Counted from the stretch's first letter, positions 22,292 to 34,800 are shown. The stretch is DNA of 64,000 nt from Dryococelus australis (GCA_029891345.1 CM056994.1:222743991-222807990), one strand, 5' to 3'. Numbers and translations are program-made. Notes: generated by a model not told the origin, from the letters alone.

Positions 22292-23017
22292 TAATCGACA
22301 ATGAGGATCTTGAGTTTTTTTTTTTACGGTACTGCCTCAACCTAACACATAGATCGACGTTCTTTCGCATCATGGCTTTTCAGCTGGGAGCTTGAGCATC
22401 GTCACAAGGAAAGGTCCGGCAAAGACGGTTCTCGGAAACCATTAAACAGTGGAGGGTTTAGGGAGGGAGGACATGGGGGAGGAGTGCAACAGAGGGGATT
22501 AGAGCCCGCCACATTCTGTAACGAATAACAGAAAATGTTTTCCTTTACGACCACTTTTCGCTCATAACATGTAAGAATTTCAAAATCTCCCACCCCACTA
22601 CCCTTAACGAAGGTGCTTCACTGTCATCTCTGCTTTTACTGTTGACACTACATACATTTACTATACCATTTAAATGAAAGAAGAATATTCATATTGGGCG
22701 TAATAATCTTTTTTAGAGTTTGTTCACATGCTCGGACAGTAGCTTTTCCAGCGCTATGTGGCCAGTTACTCGGTATTCTCTACGGAATAGTGAATTTACC
22801 TAGGTTTGTGTTGCGTTAAGAGTTAGTAACCCGGGCATATTGTCTGTGCATTCGTTGTTTGGACGTTCACACGTACTATATCAGCAAAGAAATATCCCTG
22901 CAATACGAATTTTAGCCAGAAAATATAAACATTAATTAACTAATCCCATACGATTTTGTTTTTGTTGTATTATTATGCGCTGACGAGAGCTCCATGAGCT
23001 TTCCGGCTCTGTGGGGG
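22292..23017. other. unassigned sequence
   Basis: No gene was recognised. A TGACGAGAGCTCCATGAGC stretch just precedes the LTR fossil. Confidence 0.35.
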
Positions 23018-23855
23018 GTGACCCACCTCAAGCCTCCCCTCCCTCCAGGTAGACCGCTGTTTGCCGCGTCGCTCACACGAGGCGGGGGAATGATTGACAG
23101 CGGCGGCGACCTGGCTGGCGTCACAGCTCCTCCTCCCCCTGCAGGAGAAAGCGATGAGTTTAGAGGAAGCGCAAGAATATTTTGGTAATTAGGACCCTCA
23201 GCGCAACACGGCATTTAGAGAAACTTCTGGGCGATGGCCCGAGACTCTATAAATATTGTAGCTGCCCCAGGGTCGGCAGTCATGGTAGAAGTCTTCTTGC
23301 TGAGCTCAGTAACCGGACGAAGTCGACGAGGGACATCGGTGAAGAGGACGGACGACGACGGGAGATTACGAGACGACGGCGGACGATGTGTTGTTTGTGG
23401 TGTGAACGGACGAGAGGGCGTGAAACCCAACGAGTGAAGGCTACTACGCATGAGGACGCTCGGAGAACTGTAGAACATTGCGGACTGATGGGGCCTGGAC
23501 TAAACTGAGGTGGGACTGAATTGAACATGTGATACGGATTTTATTGTAAATATTGGAACTGACAATTATGGAGATTATTTAGTAAATTATTGAATAGGTT
23601 TTGATACACTGTCTATTCGGACTAATTTATAATTACATTAATTTCTTGGCAGTAATTGTAAATTGTTGTGATCGAATTAATTAATTGCAAACAGCAAGTA
23701 AAATCTATTTATTGTGAGGATTTTGGTCGAGAGAATTTTGTTTCTAGTTATTGTAAATAAAATTAGGATATTATAATTAACTCTTTTATTTAATTATAAC
23801 CTCTATCCATTAAGGAACGAGGTTTAACCCACTGAGTTTTGAGAAAATTGTAACA
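23018..23855 (+). mobile_element. 5' LTR of the fossil element
   Basis: The right border is set by the primer-binding site one base downstream. The left border (TGTGGGGGGTGACCC) is a guess from the TG start rule. A TATA-like string, CTCTATAAATATTG, lies at about 23247-23260 in a GC-rich context, and the 3' part is AT-rich. The other LTR was not found in the window, so the extent cannot be confirmed by comparison. Confidence 0.6.
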
Positions 23856-23856
23856 C

Positions 23857-23873
23857 TGGTGTCAGAAGTGGGA
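23857..23873 (+). other. primer-binding site, tRNA-Leu type
   Basis: TGGTGTCAGAAGTGGGA is complementary to the CCA end, acceptor stem and part of the T-arm of insect tRNA-Leu (ending CCCACTTCTGACACCA). That is established tRNA sequence knowledge recalled from memory. It marks the start of the internal region. Confidence 0.75.
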
Positions 23874-23932
23874 TGCGGACATTTCATTTAAAAAAATGTA
23901 ATTAAGATCACAGTAGAATATTAACTACGGTA

Positions 23933-26634
23933 TCTGGACCAAATAAGACCGTGCTAAGGTTTGACCTCTTGCCAATTTTCCTTAAGTTTGTTAGTAAAGA
24001 TGTAATCAATCACAAGTATTTTTGGCGCATCTATTAACATAAATACATAACTATTATATAAAGCTATCAAAATTATGGAGTAAATAAGATTTATGTTCCA
24101 AATAAGGCCAGCTATTTAAAATGTGGTTATAAATAGTTGATTGGGATATATTTTTATATAACCTAAAAAACACACAAACCTTTTTTGTTCTATACGAAGT
24201 CACAAATATAACAACCTTTTTCTTCGCAGCACATTGCAGTTGTCAGCCAAACATGTTCCCAAACATAAAAATAAACATCTTAACAAAAGTTAACTATCCT
24301 TGGATAAATCGCCTTAATATATAGGACAAGAGCCAAATACTTACATAACTAATTGGAAAATTAACTGAACAAAGTTTCAACCCCATAACCGAAGCATTTC
24401 AAAAAAAGTTAATACAGCACACTTAATCTTATTTGAAACACTCGAATCATTCCCACATACCTATCTAGTCTCGCTTTGTAATGACAACACATTTTTCAAT
24501 GGAAATTCTTCAGACATGTGTTACACAAGATCATATCGGCTGCATCATCAATTTAACAGACGGAAGGAACTATGCCAACTGTTGTTCGTTACGTTCATTC
24601 CACTTGTGCTAGGAATACCGAACTCGTCAGCGATTCTCGTTTCTTTCGAACCGTGTGGTTTAATACTAGTCTAGACATCTTGCGTGTCCTTGGTGCTGTA
24701 TCCTTATGTTATCTTGTCCTTGCCATTGATTTTTCCTTTGTCCTTATTGGATGTTTTTGGGTGTTTCATTGTATTTGAATAATAGCCCCGGTAATTTATG
24801 GAAATGTCTTCGGTTCGTGGTTGCCGTCGTGAGTTGCAGTATTGACAAAAGTTCAACAAATACCATGTTGAATTGTTCACCGGAAAAGTCATCTGTATCA
24901 CTTTCAGTAGATTCACTTACTCTCGTTTGTTGATTAATGCGACGTTTCCTTTCCCTCGTTGTGATTGGAGTCATTTACATTTTCAGCATTTGCAACATCT
25001 TCCTGCATTTCAGTGACCGCAGAAGGAGCAAACGCTTCGTCCGGGAGTTTGTGTGGATCGAAGGGATAAATTCCCATCGACCAGAATCCAATGACTATGT
25101 TGGGTGCAGTTACAAACCTGGCCCAGACTTTGCTAGGAATAGGGTCTAATGTGGTCCTGAGTAGCCTAAAAGTCGTTTTTTCTTTCCTGTGGCAAAAGTA
25201 GCTCCCAGGAACATTCAAACGACTTGAAGACGGATTTTATTTTACTGTTGAAGTTCGTGGGTCGTGACTCGATAGGCAGTAAAGTATTATCCCGCACTGG
25301 TCTGCTGCACGCACAATGTTCGCTTCAAGGGGGCTTGAGGCCCCATCAAAGATCAAAAGCACTTTTCGATCCACTTTGTACCGAGCAAAGTGTCCGAGCC
25401 AATGAATAAACAGAGCAGTCTTATAGAGTGCTTACTGCGTGTACAAATCACGGTTCCAACAGGCATGCCTTTGTACTATTTCGGTTTTTGTCGCTGTCCT
25501 TTGAAAAGAATCATGGGAGCTATGGTGGTTCCGATAACATTGGCACATGTCACTACTGTTACAGTTTCTGCATTCTCCGGAGCCACAAATTCAACACTTT
25601 TCGCCCCTCTGCTAGCCAAAACATTCTTCTGATGGTGAACCATTAGTCTTACGCCGCTTTAGTCGATTATGTAGATTAGCCCCGGTATGTACATTCAAAC
25701 ATTTTGTAGTAAAATCTCTCGGAAGATTTTGAAAATGATCATGAACTATGAATATGTTCAGCTTCGATGATCGACCGGGGTTCATACTTTGCGCCTTTCT
25801 GTATGCAATGTCAAGATGTCATTTGAGGAAAATATGTAACCATTTCCTATCGGCCAGGCCTTTACTGGAAAAGTCGTTCACGAAATTTATTATCTTCAGC
25901 TACCAATAAGTAAGTTTGCCTACCAAGTTTTCTGACAGTTGAATCAGTGTTCAAATGGTTCCGCAATGTCCTTCTTGGAATATGGAAGACAGAAGGGGGG
26001 TTATTCACACTCAATGTCCCACTGTTGACACTTTCCATGGTTTCTTACAATTGCTTTGCCCTCCACTCAGCCCGCTTCGGCTTCACCTGCTGCTCTTCAG
26101 TCGCCGTAGTTTTCTGTGATACCATATTCACCTGAAAAGTAGAAAGCCACATTGTCGTAAATACTTCACCATAGAGTTGTTTGAAGGTGTAGACCAATAA
26201 GGCCAACTGACCTTGTTGGTCTGCATCCGTCCATTAACACCTTGGCTTAATAGGAACACTTGCACTATGGTGCATTTTCGTTTCTATTTCCTAATGTCTC
26301 TAAAAGTTGTTAAATACTAATAATGTATGCAAAAGAAGAAAGATAGCGCTATAAGAATATCTGTAGGCCCTTCTTGTTAGTTTTTAATAATATTTACATA
26401 GGTTGAAGCGAAATTCACTCACCAAGAAATAACAACAGCCTCATTGTGTCGTACCATGAACACTACAGGCGCTCACCTAGTGGCTACCAAAGGAAATAGC
26501 GGCCTCTGTTTTGTGGTTTCACCACAAGATGGCAGTTGCCTACAAGGGCATGCCACTAGATTCCACTCAGCGCTGCAGTATTTCTGAAACAACCATATGG
26601 CCTTATTGGTGTACATGGCCTTATTTGGTCCAGG
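23933..26634 (-). mobile_element. pogo-like DNA transposon (2.7 kb), inserted in the LTR fossil
   Basis: The terminal inverted repeats are TCTGGACCAAATAAGACCGT on the left and its near-complement ATGGCCTTATTTGGTCCAGG on the right, flanked by TA at 23931-23932 and 26635-26636. The motif CCAAATAAGGCC recurs at 24095 and, with variation, near 26191 and 26602-26613, like subterminal transposase-binding sites. The transposase relic is on the minus strand (about 26130 down to 24934). pogo-class elements insert at TA. It separates the fossil's leader from its gag region, so it is younger. Confidence 0.88.
24934..26130 (-). pseudogene. pogo-like transposase relic (psq-type HTH plus DDE domain)
   Basis: Read from high to low coordinates. 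The N-terminal part holds VNSGTLSVNN and IPRRTLRNHLNT (about 25945-26040), the hallmark of the psq/CENP-B-type helix-turn-helix. The catalytic part holds LFIHWLGHF and LLIFDGASSPLEANIV (about 25320-25415), with the Asp of the conserved D-G motif kept but the usual His lost. The last part (24934-25218) holds FWSMGIYPFDPHKLPDEAF, typical of the C-terminal side of the DDE_1 domain. Several stops and frame changes interrupt it, so it is inactive. Intact relatives move pogo elements in the nucleus. Confidence 0.82.
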
Positions 26635-26689
26635 TACCTTAGTATAATAATTTTGTAAATATAATCTTAGTTGTAGTGATAAGCACAGA

Positions 26690-28140
26690 AATTATTTAAA
26701 AAGTTGTGGATGCTAACTGGGAATATGTCAGAAGACATGGAAACACTCCGCTCGTTAGTCGAAGGGCTAAGTGGCCAAATAAGTAATGTAAATAGTCAGA
26801 TTAGTGTTAGTAAATCAGTAACTGGTGTAAATGAAAATGTAAATAGTAAAATAGATAGTGTTAGTGAATCTGTGAACAGATAAATAAGAAAAAAAACAGT
26901 GTAAACGAGAATGTAGACCAGAAGATAAATGGTGTAAGCGAGTTAGTGAACAATAAAATAGACTGTGTGGAAAAGAAAATTGACAGTGTGAGCGAGAGAA
27001 CGAACAGTGTGAATGAGAGGATGGGCAGCATGAAGTAAGGATGGACAGTGTTGAGCAAGAAATTAAACAGGAATGGAGTGCCCTCAAGAAGGGATGACAG
27101 GAATTCCTGCAGCAGTAGGGAAGAAAACAGGCAGCGTTGAGGAGCTGGGATCGACCCGTCACCTACCTGACGCCCGCTCCATACGATAGACAGACACCTT
27201 GGTGCGAATACCGGCACGAGTTCAAGATTGTGGCTGGTTTGAAGAGCTGTGGGTGTACTACCTGACGGCTGTACTGAGGGGACCTGCACCGAGCATATTG
27301 CAATTCCTGACAGAACGACTCTACTGGAATACTCCACACTGGTATCGGCTTTAGAGCTGCGGTTCGGCGACCGATACCTGTGACACGCCCACCATGCCCA
27401 ACTGCGGGAGTCGGGGCAGGACATCGTGAGGCTGACACACCTCACACTAGAGGTATGCTCTGAGAAGGCACGAGACATCGCAGTCGACTTTTTCGTGGAT
27501 GCTATTACTGATACATAATGTGCGCTGAGCTCTACGCCTAGTATCGCTATACAGGATGCCTTGGCCCGAGCATTGGCGGTAGAATCAGAGAATCAGGAGC
27601 CGATGTTATGGCATGCAGTACAGGCAGCTACCCCGTGCAATCATGACGATGGAGATAGCACGCTGGATGTCTTGAGGAAGTTGAAGGACACAATGAAAAA
27701 TATTGCTGCCAGAGTATATGTTAGGAAACCCAATTTTTATCCACCTCAGCAAACGGAATGTTGTGAGTGTGGCCGGACAGAACACTTGAGAATCCAGTGC
27801 TTGCAGAGGAACTGCAGGACCCGTCAGCCAGACATGAGTACGACCGAGAGCTTGTTGAAGAAACTGGAGGCGGCGGTAGGGGAACTTCTGAACTCTTTAG
27901 AATCCGCGACACCTATCCCTCGTTAAGGGAAGCACCGAGAATGTTGGAACTGTGGAAAGGAGGGACACTAACGAGTCTGGGATCCAGGGATGCCACCGAC
28001 AACACTAGTCATTGGGGAATGCGCCAAAGAACAGCTACAATAACAATTGTAATTGACAGCCAAAGTAATACCTATCCAAACCACAGGTCCATCAGAACTA
28101 CTGGCAACATTCTATGTGAGGGAACGAAGGTCACTATATA
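26690..28140 (+). pseudogene. gag-type region of the LTR fossil
   Basis: Broken. The N-terminal portion (about 26727-26880) is a polar, heptad-like stretch rich in Asn, Ser and Val. The best-kept stretch (27561-27926) includes a CX2CX4HX4C zinc knuckle beginning at about 27760. Zinc knuckles bind the RNA genome in retrotransposon Gag proteins. No capsid-fold claim is made. It carries several breaks. Confidence 0.72.
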
Positions 28141-28450
28141 ATGATAAGAAGAACAAGGATACTGGAGTCGGACCGCCTAAGAAATCACCCCGCAATTAAC
28201 GCAGGCGAGACGAGAGAAGTTCAGTTGACAGACGAAGCTGCATGTACGTACTTCGGGACAAGGAAGACAGCCAGGGGGGTAGGAGACGAACATATCCCAG
28301 CGTCTACTGGCATCAAGATTGGCACTTTACGTGATCCGAGAGTTACAGGTGGTGCATTCAGGAAAGGGCAGCTAGTGTGGCTGTATGAAAGGAAACACCC
28401 ATTACACACGTGCTGTGACATCAAATGCACTAATACGTTAAAAAGGCCGA

Positions 28451-28830
28451 TGTGTAAACTAGCAAACGATTAGGTGTAGCACAGAGCAAAACACAGCTGA
28501 CCTTGCAACAGTTCAGCACACACCTGTGGTTGAGACTCCTCGCTGGTCGCCTCAGGATGTGCTTCAGACTTGATTCTTCAGTCTTGACCGTCTGCTGCCA
28601 GACAAACGCATGTAAAAACTGTCTGTTCACGCACGGCGTCCAGCAGTTGACCAGAATATCAATCGCGGCCAGGGAGGACATAACTCCGCGCCAGTGCTTG
28701 CTGTCTTCACACCGTCTTCTGGTGGCGCGTGTCTTCTTCCTTTAATCTGAGCGAAGGTTTACTTTACTCAGGTTGGGATCAAAACGAGATTCTTTATGGA
28801 GCAGTTGGGCATAGGGAACATTTCCGCTGC
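28451..28830. other. unassigned sequence
   Basis: GC-richer DNA between the fossil and the next MITE. No LTR copy was recognised. The boundary of the fossil is uncertain and some of this may belong to it. Confidence 0.35.
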
Positions 28831-29255
28831 TAAAGGCTGTTCACGATAAAGTGAGCACTTTTAAAATCAACCTTAGAAAAATGTCACTGCCCCTGCCTGC
28901 AAATATTTCAACTGGTGCGCTGAGTGATTTGCGCCCAGTAGAGTTGGTAACGATGGATAGAAAGTAGTTCCGTATGTTAACGTCTAATAAAAAGTGTTAG
29001 GTAACCATTTGTGATAATTTAAATAGTATATTTCGCTTAGTGTTTTTATTTTTAACGCCTGAGTGTAAAAATTAGCAGATTTATAAAATGTTTACTTTTC
29101 TAATAATTTCATAGTTTCACTTGACCGACGCATGAGTAAAGTGATGAGGAGCATGGCAATGTTAGTTTTACATAAGGGGGAAGAATACACAAAGTGTATA
29201 CAAGTAGATCTTAAGCAGGGCTTTCAAAAGTGCTCATTTTACCGTGAACAGCCTA
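28831..29255 (+). mobile_element. family-A MITE (425 bp)
   Basis: Complete copy from TAAAGGCTGTTCACGATAAA to TTTACCGTGAACAGCCTA, with all interior blocks. It is a good reference copy for the family. The overlapping open frame at 29132-29353 is a shadow. Confidence 0.92.
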
Positions 29256-30610
29256 TAGGTGCGCTGCTGTTTCAAAGAGGTTGCTTTCAAGCTGCCGGTG
29301 CAATTTATACACTTGTCCCAGCCAATATATTAAGTATTAACTTCAATTTTTAACAATTATTCACGTTCTCAAATGCTGTTAACGCGAATAAACTGTAGAA
29401 AATATAGTTGAGTTTGGCATTGGACTTCCGTAAACATGCTTATTGTATTCAAAAATATTTACAAATTTAAGAGCGAAACAAATACAGCTGTCATCAAAAG
29501 GATTTTTTTTTAAATTTTGTTGTTGTATTTAATTAAAGCGATTGTGTTATACAACGTTTTGCTAACTTCAGTTTCACGGCCGAGTATTATACAACACGGG
29601 GACACATTTCGTTGGTTTGTTCGTTTCTTATTCTAGTTTGAACGCAATATATATGAGAAGATGTAAAAAGAAGTGTGTTTGTTTAATGAATATTGCGATT
29701 ATCCCATTTGTTTACTTGCCAAACGAAGAAAATCCTTTATACATGCAACAAAAGTGCTCTTACTTGGCGGCGAAAATTTCTAGTTGGCAACTGAACGCCT
29801 CGGAAAACATATCAGCACCATCTATGTATCCAGCATACCACATCACAGATGATGTGCGTTCGCGATCGGGTCCTCGGCGTGCTTAGATTTCGATTTATTC
29901 CGAACGAAATTATTCTGCTTGGCCATTCACTAGCAAAGTCTGACCTGACACGCAAACTGCGATATCTGTCAGTTTTACGCTCTTGCACATCGTTATGATA
30001 CAACATTTCCTGGATAGCTGTAGTGTTCAGCTATTGAGGACTTGTCGCTGTTCGGAGGTCCTCGAAACACCTGATAAATGAATCAAATTAATATACATTA
30101 GTTAAACTTATAATGTGCGTCTCGTCATCGTGCCACAAATTGTTAGTTCGTTGCAGAACTTTGTAGCCTTAGCCGTTGAAATATTGGTGTCCGTAGATAA
30201 ACGTGCCAAACAGAGAAGACATGTGACCATTGCAAGAAAGGAACATGTGACACCAAATATCACACTTTAAATGAAACGTGGAACTAAAAACCCGTTAAAC
30301 ATTGATCTCATTTAAAGTATATGCTGTGGAGTGAATCGCTGGTAGTATTATTCTGTATATAATTTAATTTTGGTTGTTTGCTCAGTTTCCGCCGTGAGAC
30401 GTATCACAGTGTCTTAATTATCTGAAGGGAAAGTTTCCTAAGGCCTCGCATTGTACTTTAACGAAGTTAACATGATCTTCTTGAAGCTTTGTTTGCAGTG
30501 GGTTTAAGTGACGTGCGCGTTACGTGAGACAGCAAAACACCCGTTAAAACGTAATCTCAAAGCAACACATTTACAGACACTCGCTCAGTAGTATTGCCAT
30601 AGTTCGTTCG
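29256..30610. other. AT-rich sequence, nothing recognised
   Basis: The open frames at 29617-29886 and 29812-30006 (opposite strands) have no domain. No repeat was recognised. Confidence 0.4.
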
Positions 30611-30685
30611 TTTGCGGTTAACTGAACTCTTTAGAAATCAACCTTCAAAAGATTTTCTCTGCCTGTAAACCTGTACGCGTCAACA
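30611..30685 (+). mobile_element. family-A MITE 5' fragment (decayed)
   Basis: TTTGCGGTTAACTGAACTCT followed by AGAAATCAACCTT and TCTCTGCCTGTAAACC aligns loosely with the first 70 bp of family A. The rest of the element is missing. A family-B copy starts about 50 bp downstream. Confidence 0.45.
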
Positions 30686-30736
30686 CTTGCTGCGATATCC
30701 ACGGAGTGTGCAGCAAGTTATGAGAACTGGTTACTG

Positions 30737-30965
30737 AAAGCTATTCACGGTAAAGTGAGCACTTTTGAAAGTCCTCTCATTTGAAATAATAATCAATAAA
30801 TATATTTTATTTTAGACGTAGACTTTAACTTCCGAATGCGGTGGAATATACAGACTGCGTGTATTACTAACATTTATTCAAAATGTGTTCAAAGGATAAA
30901 ATATGACTGAAAGGAAAAAGTAACTAGGGCCTCAAAAGTGCTCACTTTACCTTGAACAGCCCGTA
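30737..30965 (+). mobile_element. family-B MITE (about 229 bp)
   Basis: AAAGCTATTCACGGTAAAGT begins it and CACTTTACCTTGAACAGCCC ends it. The interior has the family-B blocks 'TCAATAAATATATTTTATTT', 'GGTGGAATATACAGACTG' and 'GACTGAAAGGAAAAAGTAAC'. Non-coding. Confidence 0.88.
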
Positions 30966-31520
30966 TACAAGGTGCAATATTCGAAATCAATAACAAATGA
31001 ATAATTTGTTTTGCAGGAAGTTGAGTAAGAATTGTCGCGGTAGTACTACAGTTACATTTCGTAAGTTTCGCAATCGCTTGATCGACGCTCGAACACGTGT
31101 CAGTAGGTCCACGGCAGTGTAAGTTATGACAAGAGGCGGAAGGATATAGAGCGATCTGAAAGTGGAACGCAAGCAGGACTGACATACGTGCTCGGTAAAC
31201 GTGGCGCAGCCATACCGCCCCTGCACCATCGTGCAGCCTCGCCGGTCCATGCTACCTGACAACAACGCACTCCATAAAGCCGGCCCTACACGATCCCCAT
31301 TTCCGTAGCAGTTTTCATACCTATTTTCTGCTAGCGTTTCTGCTCCCGTGCAGGTTACAGTCCAGCCTCCTCCTGAGGAATCTGACTCCGGGTGTAACAG
31401 TTTTCGTACACATGGATATGAACGTAATAAATACAACTTTGAAAATACGTGATAACTATGGAGTTTTACGCTGTATATAACCGTTTACACAGCTAACTAG
31501 GAAGTTGTGTCCGTAGCTCA
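30966..31520. other. unassigned sequence
   Basis: The minus-strand open frame at 30987-31436 (149 codons) is long, but its translation has no recognised domain and a Cys-rich random look. Rejected as a gene. Confidence 0.4.
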
Positions 31521-31735
31521 CATTATTGCTGTTTATAATTTAAGTTATTGCCAGAAAACGCTTATTTCTGCAATATCTTCATCTAAAAGCAATAATGCAA
31601 ACCAAAGTTAAATAAAAAAAAACCACAGGCAGCCGATTGCACTGCGCAATTACTTGTGTATTATTGCTGTTATCCAAAGAAATTCTGGAAATAAACGTTT
31701 TCTGACAATATCATAAATTATAAACGACAATAATG
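31521..31735. repeat. fold-back element (215 bp)
   Basis: CATTATTGCTGTTTATAATT at the left end pairs with AATTATAAACGACAATAATG at the right end. Further in, CCAGAAAACGCTTATTTCTG pairs with AGAAATAAACGTTTTCTG-type sequence, with an A-rich loop near 31615. Arm identity looks roughly 80-85 percent. No terminal duplication was recognised. Confidence 0.75.
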
Positions 31736-31769
31736 TATCACATAAAATAACTAAAAATTTCGTTACATG

Positions 31770-31860
31770 ATGGAGATTTGAACTCTAAAACCAAAAACTT
31801 TTCTATACAAACTCGCTCACTAACCCACTGTGCTATACACACAACTTGAAAACGAACTCA
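31770..31860 (-). other. tRNA-like sequence (SINE head or tRNA relic)
   Basis: Minus strand: A box TAGCACAGTGGGTTAGTGAG and B box GAGTTCAAATCTCC at suitable spacing. A full cloverleaf with a paired acceptor stem could not be drawn by eye, so a functional tRNA is unlikely. It starts 35 bp from the fold-back element. Confidence 0.45.
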
Positions 31861-34800
31861 GTAAATACTTATTCTAATACGTGTAGCAAAAGTGATGTTA
31901 ACCCTCACACACAAAAGCTTTATTATTAGTTTTGTGATATTTTCCCCTTCTTTTAGTCTCCTAACGCATAAACTTGTTTAGTTACGGAAAGCACAATATT
32001 ATTTTTTTTTAAATAAATATTTAAATAATATAATAATGGTTTATTTACTTGCGTAAACGTCCGTTGTACATAAATGTGATAACAGTACCTTGTTTTTTTT
32101 AAATACATGAGCAGTGCCGTTACTATAATTATTTTTCATACATTAATAGCCTGGTACTTGTACTCAGAAAACTTAACTAAATGCAGTCTTCAGGGAGAAA
32201 AAACTCGTTTTCGTACTACATATGATATTTGATTGCATTTGTAGCCCTGCCAACTGCGGAATGTCTGCCATTTGCGAGTTGTTTTTGCCTGCCATTTACA
32301 TTTGTCTCTTAGTACTGTAGGTAACGTGTGGGTATGTACCTGATGCAGTCTTTCTTCTCTTCTGCTATAGAAACTTTTATACCTATTGTTGTGCACATAG
32401 GTCTAACAGCAGGTAGCAGAAATGGGTATCTCGTAGGGACGGCTTAATGGCGCTAATGACTGTTCCCCCCACAGCAGTAAGTGCTCTCGCCGATCTTCTG
32501 GAACTTGCTTGGTGTTCCACGCTGTCTTCAGCTGTCCCACATCTGCGGGGAGCGACCGACAGATAATAACGAACTCTCCGTTACCATAACAGCGCGACGC
32601 TGTGGTCGTAGACGAACTCGGGTATTTTGCCGACGGTAATTGCAGGCAGTATATTTCTGCTCTTGACAACCCACGTGAACTTCACTAACTGCGGTTATAC
32701 CTCCGAGATAATGCAATCTTTTGTCTCGCTCATTATCCAGGGCAAACAAAAGCCGCGCCACACAGATCTGTGTTTACAAATATGACATTAATTTATCTGG
32801 TGTCAACCCATGCACAACAGATATATACTTTCAACTCGGATTCTTTGTTACAAGCATATATGTATGTCGTTCACTGCTGACTCACTACTTTTCTCATCAG
32901 TTAAAAAAATGTGTGTGTGTGTGTATGTGTCAACACAATGAACTGCTTGGGATATTCGTTGTTGTCTGGCTTTTTGTAGTTATTATATGTGATTTTCAAT
33001 GGTTTGTGGTATTTCGTTTATTATGTTGACCGATCCAGTCTATTTAGATTCCCATGATAATCTCATTACTATTGTCATTTAACTGTAAGGATAAAATAAG
33101 TTGAGATCTGCGAAAAGTAATACGGCTGGCGTAATTTTAAAATTTCAATGATGGGAGGTCGTAAGCATAATTTCATGCCAAACGCAGATATTTGCAGTTG
33201 GAATTTGCACTCTGTGAATATTCTCTCATAATTTGGAACAGCTGGGAAAGTGCTCTAAATTAATTAAATTTTGTTTTACTGGCAATCTACTGTGAACTTC
33301 CCCGCTGGAAACGCTGTGATCCGTTTAATTATTTCGGTGACTGCGTCTACGTTTGAATTTTCAATAAGCGTGGTTTTAAAGAATGCACTGTTCTGGGTAA
33401 TGATTGTCATTCATTACCGCCTACTGACTGAAGATCAAATATTCTCAAGTTCTCTTAACGTGAATGTGTTAATACTGGCTGCACTTCTATAGATAGCTCT
33501 TTAATACTGGCTGCACTTCTATAGATAGCTCTTCCGTGCATAACGGTAACGTCTCCTTGCCACTTTTTTTTCCCAACCTCTATATTTTGCTTGCAGCTTA
33601 CTGCTTCTGCAAGTTCGGCTTAAATTAATTCTGTGTTAATAACGCGTTTTTTTTAAGTGTCCCGCTTTGCTACGCAATGCTTGCTTATACTTAGTACTTC
33701 ACTTACTGTAGCATTAAATATCCATCTTTCAATACATAAAGGAGATGTTGGTCTATGATACAGCATTCATAATGTGTATAACTTTCTAAAATATCCACTT
33801 TGAATCCATACAGATACGATCGAATTTTAATAAGTTTAATATTTGGAACGTGAGCTTTAACACAGTCAGCAGTAGTTTGTATTTTGAGTTGTAATCCCAG
33901 ATGGTTAAGTTTTTATTTGTAATGTAGAGATATTAATTGATTTCCTTGTTAAGTAACGTGAACAGTGTTTATTTATTTCTGCTACTTAATAACGATTATT
34001 TCAGAATTATGAATCCTAGACTTCAATTAATCGTGCTTAAAGAAAATAGTTACATATCTTTCAAACACTAAAAGCATTCAATTCTACAAGCTTTAAGCAA
34101 ATACAATATCTAAACTATTAAACACTGATGTAAGTGAATGTCAGAAATAATCAGTTTATCGATAACATATTGTTTCGTTTGAACGGAAAAACACTTTTGG
34201 CTATACTACATTAGGCGTAAATATATGTCAACGACTCAGTCATTTTAAGATGTATGCTTTGCATGGCACGGTTTTGCTGAGAAGTGAGCCTTACTATTAT
34301 CGTGATCTCCGAGCCACTTTGTTACCGACCTAGTGGTCATTACTTATAAAGCGTTACAGCGGTGTTGTCGGTGATTTTCATCGCCACCGTCTCCTCCTTC
34401 ACGACGTGACCGCGGAGCCTGGACGATCACGGTAAACGAGCAACTAACTCCTTCACCACGGGACGTGAATTGTGCTTAACCTTGTATGAGTCACGTGGTG
34501 TGGTTATTGCACTATGAGTAATGCCACAGCGTGAATACGCTGTATATTTACAGTGGCCTTTGTCAGGAAGAAAGCTTATATTTCATCTGGTTCCCACCCC
34601 GTTTCCCAGTCAGTAAGATGGTGCATGTACGTTATTTTATTCAAGGTCGAACTTCAACTTTGGTCGCAAGTCTCTAAACGTATTCAATTTCTCTTCGTGC
34701 ATAGTAAGAAATACATTTCTCAAGGTGTAAAGATAAATTTTATATAAATAGAAATGAAGTACGCCTTTTTAAAGAGTTATTGGGTAAAGAATGTGGGACT

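Larger units (their letters stand above)
23018..28450 (+). mobile_element. LTR-retrotransposon fossil (Gypsy-like), split by a pogo-like element
   Basis: Broken element. Parts seen in order are: a 5' LTR (about 23018-23855), a primer-binding site complementary to the 3' end of tRNA-Leu (23857-23873), a leader, a nested pogo-like DNA transposon (23933-26634), then a gag-type region with a predicted coiled-coil-like N-terminal part and a zinc knuckle, and a short stretch near 28370-28400 that recalls the C-terminus of a Gypsy-type integrase. No 3' LTR was found. It carries several breaks and is old enough to hold a decayed DNA transposon. The Gypsy assignment is inference from the primer type and gag layout. 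Confidence 0.75.

Noticed and set aside
28501-28745. 3' LTR of the fossil element
   Set aside because: No sequence here matched the 23018-23855 LTR by eye.
30987-31436. 149-codon minus-strand open frame
   Set aside because: Translation has no recognisable domain or conserved motif. The length is within chance for a moderately GC-rich stretch.
31770-31860. Functional tRNA gene on the minus strand
   Set aside because: A and B boxes are present, but I could not pair an acceptor stem and anticodon arm. SINE head or relic is more likely.
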